Source: Desulfomonile tiedjei
Lineage (GTDB): Bacteria; Desulfobacterota; Desulfomonilia; Desulfomonilales; Desulfomonilaceae
Reading direction: 5' to 3'
Assembly (NCBI GenBank): GCA_016218715.1
Contig: JACRDG010000103.1
Coordinates: 1-59,215, forward strand
DNA: 59,215 bases
Under the pieces are notes generated by a model. The model was not told the DNA's origin. It searched no databases and saw only the letters and a list, made by a program, of their open reading frames with translations. The translations under genes and the position numbers were made by a program. Below are positions 53,449 to 59,215 of this stretch, piece by piece. The stretch's first letter is position 1, and every line of letters starts with the position of its first letter.

Positions 53449-53644
53449 TTGACGGAGGGGTGGACGGTGAGGTATGCTCAAGTACAGGATAAGAGGAGTC
53501 TTTTCAGCAAAATGGAGGCGGTTTTGCCTCTGTCAGGTCTTGTGGGGGCCCCTTCTGGGGCTTCATCTGTCTCAGGGGGACACTGCCGAGACCGGATTCC
53601 GGGGCAAACGTCACCGAAATCGCAAGACCGCTGCATAATTCCGG
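53449..53644 (+). promoter_or_regulatory. Leader element copy C, upstream of nucleotide cyclase gene
   Basis: TTGACG (53449-53454), 18-bp spacer ending GTGAGG, TATGCT (53473-53478), then CAAGTACAGGATAA, GTCTTTTCAGCAAAATGG and GGTTTTGCCTCTGTC. It ends in the block GCAAGACCGC..GCATAATTCCGG (53622-53644), 172 bp after the -35. GAGGC-GGTTTT-GCCTC and GCCCC-TTCT-GGGGC can form hairpins in the transcript. The cyclase ATG at 53741 gives a leader of about 262 nt, close to that of copies A (255) and E (268). Confidence 0.6.
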
Positions 53645-53646
53645 TC

Positions 53647-53709
53647 GATAAGTCATTTGATGCGAAAGAGCTGCTACAGGGAGTACGGGGAGTCTTCGAC
53701 CGGTTGTGA
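53647..53709 (+). pseudogene. Possible relic of a response-regulator receiver C-terminus
   Basis: Between leader C and the cyclase gene a frame reads DKSFDAKELLQGVRGVFDRL then stop, which resembles the last helix of CheY-like receiver domains (KPFDAKELLxxVRxVLDR). No upstream receiver sequence remains. Short length makes this uncertain. Confidence 0.3.
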
Positions 53710-53740
53710 AAAACGACGGAAGCAGCAAGAGGCCCAATCA

Positions 53741-55342
53741 ATGATCGATCAGAAGCATTTCACCACCAAGACTCTTGTGAGGTCAGTGGCTGCCATCAAT
53801 GTGCTCGGGAACTTGTTGGGAGTGGGACTGACCTTTATCTACTTTGGGGTACTCATGCCAAGGCTGCACCACGGGTCCCCAATGGGGCCTCTCGGAAGCA
53901 CGCTGGGTTTCCTTCTCGCAGTCGTGGTGTTTGTAATGGCTTTCAACACCAGGATTATTTGGCCGCTCATGCGCGAAGTGAAGCAAAGACTCGGTCAGGA
54001 ACACCAGGGCACTTTTCAGCATGAAGAGGTGGAGGACCTGAGACGGCTCGTTGGAAAGCTGATGAAGCTTCCTGTCAAGCTGGCAGGGACAACTTTGGCG
54101 GCCTGGGTCCTCGCAGCCATTGCCTGGCTAGCTTGGGCGCAGGTTGCCCCGAATCTGTATCCGTGGTCTCCGGAATTCTCTCACAGGTGTTCAGCGTGGA
54201 TGATTCTGGTCGCTGCTCCAATCACCATGCTCTGGATTCACTTTGCCCAGGAAAGGTGGCTTCGCTTGAAGATTCCCGAGCTGTTTCCTGCGGAGGCTTT
54301 GGACTCGGTTCCGCCGACGTTCAGGATCAATGTGTTGCCTCGCTTGCTCGTGGTATCTCTCGTGATAGGCTGCGTGCCCTTTGTGCTGGTGAGCCACCTG
54401 GCCTTGAGGCAGATCCACGATATCAGAGCAGGACAGCAATCGCTGGACAATTTCCTCATGTACATGCCTGACGTGATCTGGTTTCTGCTTGGGGTATTTG
54501 GCATCTTGGCAGCCGGCTTGGCCGTATTCTTGGCCAAAAGCGTATCGGAGCCGTTGCAGAGCTTCGAATCAGTCATGACCGTGGTCCGTAGGGGCAATCT
54601 GGATACTCAAGTCCCGGTGGTATCCAATGACGAGATCGGCCATATGGGAGAAGGATTCAATCGCATGGTCCGCGACCTGAAAGAAGCCGAGTCGATAAAA
54701 GACACTTTCGGGCGTTACCTCAGCAGGGAGATTGTTGATGAGATACTCAAGTCTCCTGGCGGCGTGGAGTTGAAGGGCGAATTGCGGGATATTTCAGTTC
54801 TGGTTGCTGACCTTCGAGATTTCACGCAAATGACTGAAGCCCTGGGGCCGCGCCAGGTCCTGCAGATTATCAACCGCTATCTGGAGACAATGACGGATAT
54901 CATAGTGGGCCATAGGGGCACCATCGACGAATTCACCGGAGACGGGATATTGGTCTTTTTCGGTGCGCCCCAGGCCCTCCCTGATCACTGCAAACGCTCA
55001 GTGCGTTGCGCCCTCGATATGCAACAAGCCATGGCAGGGCTCAACCTGCAGTTGAGCGAGCGTTCCCTCCCGGAACTCCGGATGGGTATCGGTATCAATT
55101 GCGGTCGATTGATTGTCGGAAATATCGGTTCGGAAAAGCGGAAGAAATATGGAGCACTGGGTAGCCCCATCAATCTCGCGTTTCGGGTCGAGGCTCAGAC
55201 TGCAGGCGGAGAAGTGCTCGTGTCACCGGAGGTCCATTCGCACCTCAATGGCCAACTTCTGGTGGATCAGGCAAGAGAGTCATACCTCAAGGGACTTGAC
55301 GACCCGATCACTCTGTACCGGGTGGTAGGATTGACCGGTTGA
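53741..55342 (+). CDS. Membrane class III adenylate/guanylate cyclase with HAMP domain
   Basis: About 533 residues. Several membrane segments (residues about 15-270), a HAMP linker (SVSEPLQSFESVMTVVRRGN, then DEIGHMGEGFNRM), and a class III cyclase domain from about residue 345. Metal-binding Asp357 (VADLRDFT) and Asp401 (FTGDG), and the transition-state Asn478 and Arg482 (INLAFR) are present, so it should be active. The two base-selecting positions, Lys and Asp in adenylyl cyclases, are Glu397 and Ser475, closer to the Glu/Cys pair of guanylyl cyclases, so the product may not be cAMP. The frame is open from 53657, but the ATG at 53741 with an AGAGG site starts the conserved part. It lies behind leader element C. 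Confidence 0.9.
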   Translation: MIDQKHFTTKTLVRSVAAINVLGNLLGVGLTFIYFGVLMPRLHHGSPMGPLGSTLGFLLAVVVFVMAFNTRIIWPLMREVKQRLGQEHQGTFQHEEVEDLRRLVGKLMKLPVKLAGTTLAAWVLAAIAWLAWAQVAPNLYPWSPEFSHRCSAWMILVAAPITMLWIHFAQERWLRLKIPELFPAEALDSVPPTFRINVLPRLLVVSLVIGCVPFVLVSHLALRQIHDIRAGQQSLDNFLMYMPDVIWFLLGVFGILAAGLAVFLAKSVSEPLQSFESVMTVVRRGNLDTQVPVVSNDEIGHMGEGFNRMVRDLKEAESIKDTFGRYLSREIVDEILKSPGGVELKGELRDISVLVADLRDFTQMTEALGPRQVLQIINRYLETMTDIIVGHRGTIDEFTGDGILVFFGAPQALPDHCKRSVRCALDMQQAMAGLNLQLSERSLPELRMGIGINCGRLIVGNIGSEKRKKYGALGSPINLAFRVEAQTAGGEVLVSPEVHSHLNGQLLVDQARESYLKGLDDPITLYRVVGLTG

Positions 55343-55477
55343 GGAAAGCTGAAGAGGAGCGACCAGGAATGCGCCGGCCTGACGCGGCATGAGTCAATTT
55401 CATAAGGCTCATCATAAAGGCGTAGAGGAGATTCAGCCTTATTCTCAGGCCGCGGAGAAGAACCGGCGCGAGCCCCT

Positions 55478-55690
55478 CTAAACGCGGTACTGATCGACCA
55501 GTTCGTTGACACTGTTGCCGAGATCCTCGAGTCCGGCCACGGATTCCTTGAGTTGATTGGAATGGCTGACGATCTGTTTGACGGCATGGCCGATGGACGC
55601 AACAGACACCTGATCCAATCCCGTGGCATGCTGGGGGCAGGTGGACTGAATCACGTTTGCCGTTTGGGATGATTCAACCACGCTGCCCAC
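55478..55690 (-). pseudogene. Chemoreceptor (methyl-accepting protein) C-terminal remnant
   Basis: Read on the minus strand from about 55690 to the stop at 55478: SVVESSQTANVIQ, HATGLDQVSVASIGHAVKQI, SHSNQLKESVAGLEDLGN, SVNELVDQYRV-stop. This is the typical tail of a chemoreceptor signalling domain (ATGLDQ, then a final amphipathic helix ending in ELVxQYxV). The rest of the receptor, several hundred residues, is missing and an in-frame stop lies just upstream (about 55705). A start codon with a ribosome-binding site is not apparent, so it is a truncated relic. Confidence 0.6.
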
Positions 55691-55763
55691 TTGTGTCTCC
55701 GGCGGTTCACCGGCTCACATTGAGTGCCCAATTCCTGCATGAACCGCCGTTTCCCGATGTGTG

Positions 55764-56984
55764 TCAGGGGTTCCTGTTCACCTTCTTCAGTTCCTCGGGT
55801 GTACGGCAGATCTGCTCACCCTGTATGGACTGGATGTTCGTGAGCACTGCGAAACCGTATTTCTCGCTCGGCGCCGTCTCACCCCAAACCACGTCTTCCA
55901 CCACCTGATGGTCCTCGGGCCGCATGACCTTCCACCCCTCCGGGGTCAGCCAGGCCAGGGGCTCGCGTTCAACCGCCTTCACGAGCGCGTCGGGATCGGT
56001 CGTCCCCGCACGCACCAGGGCAGCCTTGATGAAGTGAACGCCCGCGTAGGTTTCCTCGGTCATATAGTCCGGATACTCTTTGTACTTCTCGTAGTATTTC
56101 TTTACGAAATCCCGGTTTTCAACAGAGTCGGGCGTGGTGAAAAAATACCGGGATGACATGTAGAGGCCTGAAGGGGTCTCCTTGCCCAGTGGGACGACGG
56201 TTTCCAGAGCTGCACCCACGGGAAACGCGAATTTGATTTCATCGAAGAGCTTGGTTTCCTTGGCCTGCCGGATGAAATTCACGGCGTCCTGGCCCCAAAG
56301 CGGGCACCATACTGCCTCAGGCTTGGCTTTGCGGATCTGCTCTATGTGTTCCGAAAAGTCCTTGGCCATGAGCTTGGGAAACGTCTCGCCGAGAATTTCC
56401 ACGTCCGGCTTCAGCTCTTTCAGTTTCTCTCTGAACAAGCGCCAGGATTCGTGGCCGTAGTTGTAGTCCGGCCCGATGCACATCCATTTCTTGTACGGTT
56501 TTGTGGCCATGTAGTACGCGCCTGACCGGGAGTGCATCATGACGTTACTGAGCGTACTGAAAACATAGGGATTGAACTTGGCTCCCGTCAGGGCATCCGT
56601 GGCCGCCTGAGTCACAATGAGGATTTTCTTGTGCTTTCGAGCGACCTCTGAGAGAGACATGGCGACACCGCTGGAAGTGGGGCCCATGAGAAAATCCACC
56701 TTGTCCTCGCCGATGAATTTTTCGGCAAGCTCAGTTGCGATCTCGGGCTTCAACTTCGTGTCTCCGAAAGACGCGGACAGGTTTCTCCCCAGCACTCCAC
56801 CTGCGGCATTGATTTCTTCCACAGCCATTTCCACAGCCCGCTGACCGTTGATTCCATAGCCTCCCAGAGGGCCGGAACTGATAAACATAACGCCCAGTTT
56901 GATCGGTTTTTCCTCAGCAGACACTGCACTCAAGAATGCAATCGCCAGGAATACGCTCAGGGGAACAAGGAAAAGCCTTTTCAT
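55764..56984 (-). CDS. ABC transporter substrate-binding protein, LivK-like (branched-chain amino acid/amide family)
   Basis: Periplasmic binding protein of about 406 residues with a signal peptide (MKRLFLVPLSVFLAIAFLSA, cleavage near VSAEE). The mature part begins KPIKLGVMFISSGPLGGYG, then VEEINAAGGVLGR, both hallmarks of the Peripla_BP_6/LivJ-K fold, followed by two Rossmann-like lobes. In such anaerobes these proteins may bind amino acids, aromatic acids, amides or other carboxylates; the ligand is unknown. The frame opens at 57395, but the ATG at 56984 has GGGAGG nine bases upstream and starts the signal peptide. It has its own promoter in leader element F. No permease or ATPase genes are adjacent. 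Confidence 0.93.
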   Translation of the reverse strand: MKRLFLVPLSVFLAIAFLSAVSAEEKPIKLGVMFISSGPLGGYGINGQRAVEMAVEEINAAGGVLGRNLSASFGDTKLKPEIATELAEKFIGEDKVDFLMGPTSSGVAMSLSEVARKHKKILIVTQAATDALTGAKFNPYVFSTLSNVMMHSRSGAYYMATKPYKKWMCIGPDYNYGHESWRLFREKLKELKPDVEILGETFPKLMAKDFSEHIEQIRKAKPEAVWCPLWGQDAVNFIRQAKETKLFDEIKFAFPVGAALETVVPLGKETPSGLYMSSRYFFTTPDSVENRDFVKKYYEKYKEYPDYMTEETYAGVHFIKAALVRAGTTDPDALVKAVEREPLAWLTPEGWKVMRPEDHQVVEDVVWGETAPSEKYGFAVLTNIQSIQGEQICRTPEELKKVNRNP

Positions 56985-57041
56985 AATCAGAAACCTCCCA
57001 TTCATGACGTCCAAGAGTTTTGATTTAAGGAGCCCAATTGA

Positions 57042-57235
57042 GACGGGAATCATACCGCGGTCTCGCCATCTCACGGAGCTTCCGGCCGATACCCTGGTGG
57101 GGCACCGGACCTTGTCGTCGAAGAGACCCCCGTATTTCCCCACTTGGCTGCAGAAACGATCAACAACAGCCACATTGCCGAAACAGCCTCTTGCTTTCCG
57201 GTTCCAAGAATGCTGGAGCACCGATTCCAACTCAA
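57042..57235 (-). promoter_or_regulatory. Leader element copy F, upstream of a binding-protein gene
   Basis: Minus strand: TTGAGT (57235-57230), 17-bp spacer, CATTCT (57212-57207) at the -10 place. Then come TGGAACCGGAAAGCAAG, GGCTGTTTCGGCAATGTGG and ATACGGGGGTCTCTTCGAC, which align without gaps to copy A for the first part. The end block GGCGAGACCGCGGTATGATT (57067-57048) matches the family block, 168 bp after the -35. The -10 here is poor, so promoter strength is doubtful, but the homology of the rest is clear. The binding-protein ATG at 56984 lies 57 bp after the block. Confidence 0.6.
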
Positions 57236-57268
57236 GTCGAACGTTCTTGGTAAACGCGACATTCAACG

Positions 57269-58516
57269 TCAAGGCTTCGTTGTGCCCCATTTTCCCTTCA
57301 TGTCGGAATATCTGGGCATGGCCATGAATTCCTTGGGGCTCCAGGTCCAGAACTGGCTGACAGCGGGATAGGATTTGATTATTGCATTTTGCCACCGATC
57401 GCCAACCAGTTGCACTCTGCGAATATCGTAATTCTGGATGGGTGCTCCGTATTCATCGAACCTTATTGTCCCTCGCGGGGCTTGCAGTGCAATCGAACGC
57501 ATGATACTTGTGAAATCCTTGCCCTGGATATGGCCACCAGCCTTCTTGAGGGCTTCGGCTATCACCATACCGGTTACGTACCCCTGCTCCGCATAGAGCG
57601 TGGGAGGGCGCCCGAATTTCTTGGTGAAGGCCGCCTTGAACTTGACGTTCTCGGGGTTATCAGCCAGGAAAGACCAGTGCGACTCACTGACGATTCCTTC
57701 CGCGTTCTTCCCTTGTTCGGACAGCACGTTTTCATCTACCAGAAATCCCTTGGCGACGACTGCAATCTTTCCTTTAAGGCCGGACTCGGCATATTGCTGA
57801 ACGAATCGCCTCGCATCACCGCCGGCAAAGAATACCATTGCGACATCAGCATCGGGCTTGATTTGGGCAAGCAGTGGCTTGAAATCCTGAGTACCGAGAG
57901 GTGTCCACAGCTCTTGAACTACTTGCCCCCCCATCTTCTTGAAGGCTCTGCACATTCCACCGACTTGCTCATAGCCCGCGTGGTTGGCAGGGCCCAGGGC
58001 CACTGCCTTGCGAAAACCCTGCTCGTAGGCCCACGCGCCGAGACAGTGGGAGCCGCTAATGCTGCTGAAGGAGATGCGGACAATGAATGGGTTGGCCCCT
58101 CTTTGCGTCAGGTCGTCCGCCCCAGCGTTCGATATGACGAAGGGGATTTCCCGATCTGTCGCGAAGGTTGCAATACGGTAGGCGCAGCCGGAATCCACTA
58201 CGCCGGCCAAGATTGCGATCTTATCTTTCTCCACGAGTTCCCAGGCCTTATCCAAAGCCAGGCTTACCACATTGCTTTGGATATTCTTCACAATAACCTC
58301 CATGTCATGGTCACCGGCCTTGTAGCCTATCTCTTCCATATAAAGATTCAGGCCGTCCCTCATATCCGTGCCGAGCGACTTATAAACGCCTGACAAAGAA
58401 GTGCAGTAACCGATCTTGAGAGGTTCTGCAGCCGAGATCTTCGCGCAGGAAAAGCTCAAGGCGATTGCAAGGGAGAAGGTGAACAACGCAACGGCGGGAC
58501 GCACCCTGCTCTTCAT
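57269..58516 (-). CDS. ABC transporter substrate-binding protein, LivK-like
   Basis: Periplasmic binding protein of about 415 residues. The N-terminus (MKSRVRPAVALFTFSLAIAL) is a signal peptide, cleavage near ISAAEP. The mature protein begins PLKIGYCTSLSGVYKSLG and has the Peripla_BP_6 pattern (VEKDKIAILAGVVDSG, FVISNAGADDLT, GYVTGMVIAEALKKAGG). It is only distantly like the neighbouring binding protein at 55764, so it probably binds a different carboxylate or amino acid. The frame opens at 58585, but the ATG at 58516 has a GAAAGGAGCGAATGTC site. No permease or ATPase is adjacent. Confidence 0.93.
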   Translation of the reverse strand: MKSRVRPAVALFTFSLAIALSFSCAKISAAEPLKIGYCTSLSGVYKSLGTDMRDGLNLYMEEIGYKAGDHDMEVIVKNIQSNVVSLALDKAWELVEKDKIAILAGVVDSGCAYRIATFATDREIPFVISNAGADDLTQRGANPFIVRISFSSISGSHCLGAWAYEQGFRKAVALGPANHAGYEQVGGMCRAFKKMGGQVVQELWTPLGTQDFKPLLAQIKPDADVAMVFFAGGDARRFVQQYAESGLKGKIAVVAKGFLVDENVLSEQGKNAEGIVSESHWSFLADNPENVKFKAAFTKKFGRPPTLYAEQGYVTGMVIAEALKKAGGHIQGKDFTSIMRSIALQAPRGTIRFDEYGAPIQNYDIRRVQLVGDRWQNAIIKSYPAVSQFWTWSPKEFMAMPRYSDMKGKWGTTKP

Positions 58517-59060
58517 GACATTCGCTCCTTTCTTCAGTCCCGATCGTTCTTTCCAGGGACTGCGTTTGTCGCGGTGAACGATCACCTTTTGGCTTTCGGA
58601 TCTCTTAGGAAATGTGGAGCGACCTAGCCGTTTCGACGAAGTAAGAAGGCCGACTCCTCCTAGGGAACAGACAGGACAAACCGCAGCGGAACGGCACTGG
58701 GACTCTTGACTTGCCCGAACTCATACCCGAGGCGTCCGCGTGCACCACAAACACCCCCAGACCTTTGCCGTTACCGGCCTCCAAAGCTCATATTCTAGGA
58801 TGACTTGATCTCTACAGGCCCCTGGCCCCAGAAATAGCAGGAAGGATAGGCCATGCAAGGCCTGACGAAATGCTTGAGGGATCTCCAGTTCCTCATCCTC
58901 ACCGTCAGGGCCTGTCGCAGGATGAGATGCGCCCTTGTCGAACAAGCCGAGGAAGCGCAGGTGCGGGGCCGGTAACCGGTGGATGCCGCAAACCCGGCAA
59001 TGGCCACCCGCGAGCTATTCCGTCGTCGGTGGCGCGAGGGGTAGCACAAGGTCAGGAAGG
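58517..59060. other. Intergenic region upstream of the binding-protein gene
   Basis: About 540 bp between two leftward genes. I see no convincing gene. A minus-strand TAGAAT (58797-58792) could be a -10, but the -35 is poor. GGCTAGGTCGC..CACATTTCC (58634-58613, minus) matches the leader block at 15 of 22 positions, too weak to call. CCGGTAACCGG (58969-58979) is a short palindrome. Confidence 0.35.
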
Positions 59061-59215
59061 CTAGCTTCCCGTATTCTTTCCCTTTTCCATTCTTCTGCGT
59101 TCTTCTTCGCGGATTTCACGGCGGAGGAGTTTGCCGACCTTGGATTTGGGGAGCATGTCGCGGAATTCGATGTACGACGGGACCTTGTACGGCGCGAGGC
59201 GTTCTCTGCAGAAGC
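59061..59215 (-). CDS. AMP-forming acyl-CoA synthetase (AMP-binding family), C-terminal end (runs off right edge)
   Basis: Only the last 50 or so codons are in the window, read on the minus strand to the TAG at 59063-59061. [20 protein letters not shown] followed by [16 protein letters not shown] is the C-terminal signature of the AMP-binding superfamily. The Lys in [10 protein letters not shown] is the position of the catalytic lysine (often acetylated) of acyl-CoA synthetases such as FadD. The tail [15 protein letters not shown] is very basic. Substrate chain length cannot be judged. Confidence 0.8.
   Translation of the reverse strand, partial: FCRERLAPYKVPSYIEFRDMLPKSKVGKLLRREIREEERRRMEKGKNTGS

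Noticed and set aside
53431-53709. 92-codon rightward frame through leader element C
   Set aside because: The same leader in copies A, E and F does not keep this reading frame, so the conservation is not protein-coding; only its last ~20 codons resemble a receiver-domain tail.
58613-58634. Possible fifth leader block upstream of the binding protein at 57269
   Set aside because: Only 15 of 22 positions match, and no -35/-10 pair lies at the expected distance.
1-59215. CRISPR arrays, tRNA, rRNA and phage genes
   Set aside because: Looked for regularly spaced repeats, cloverleaf-like tails and rRNA blocks; none were recognised by eye. A tRNAscan/Infernal run would be decisive.

Overview
The window is a stretch of about 59 kb from a GC-rich (roughly 57-58% by eye) Gram-negative bacterium. 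The content suggests an anaerobic deltaproteobacterium (Desulfobacterota, Syntrophobacter/Desulfomonile-like). The clues are a PocR-type sensor, an ADP-forming acyl-CoA synthetase subunit, LivK-type binding proteins, a DUF3786 iron-sulfur protein, an AsnA-type asparagine synthetase and many radical SAM enzymes. This assignment is inference; no rRNA, tRNA or CRISPR array was seen.

Layout. 1-10.3 kb is a housekeeping and stress region: a partial PocR sensor, a methyltransferase, an MFS carrier, an RluA-type pseudouridine synthase, YaiI, an acyl-CoA synthetase (ADP-forming) alpha subunit, and a universal stress protein - ferritin-like - cupin - EamA series. 10.7-17.5 kb holds a LssY_C membrane protein and a tetR-adaptor-RND efflux operon behind a promoter with a 15-bp palindromic operator. 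17.7-22.8 kb has a decayed hisF fragment, carB and asnA.

23.2-50.2 kb is a surface-polysaccharide locus. It has an initiating polyprenyl-phosphate sugar transferase, a Wzm/Wzt ABC exporter, GDP-mannose 4,6-dehydratase, eight glycosyltransferases, a polytopic membrane protein and a methyltransferase. Unusually, it also has four different radical SAM enzymes (one with a B12-type N-terminal domain), a divergent alkaline-phosphatase-superfamily protein, and a DUF3786 Fe-S protein translationally coupled to a glycosyltransferase. 50.6-53.1 kb is a MoxR ATPase/VWA pair. 53.4-58.5 kb holds a HAMP class III nucleotide cyclase, a chemoreceptor tail remnant and two LivK-like binding proteins. The right edge is the end of an AMP-forming acyl-CoA synthetase.

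Two dispersed sequence families, found by eye, stand out. (1) A leader element of about 195 bp is present in four full-length copies (7621+, 7303-, 53449+, 57235-). Each starts with a TTGA-type -35 and a -10 box 17-18 bp apart, and each ends in a GGCAAGACCGC..CATAATTCC-like block 168-172 bp after the -35. Each lies just upstream of, and points at, a gene: universal stress protein, acyl-CoA synthetase alpha, nucleotide cyclase, binding protein. This looks like an undescribed shared promoter/5'-leader or a gene-oriented intergenic repeat. (2) A MITE-like element of about 155 bp with terminal inverted repeats next to TA and a 14-bp internal stem has three copies (10425, 41799, 53037). The third copy is larger and supplies the last codons and stop of the VWA gene.
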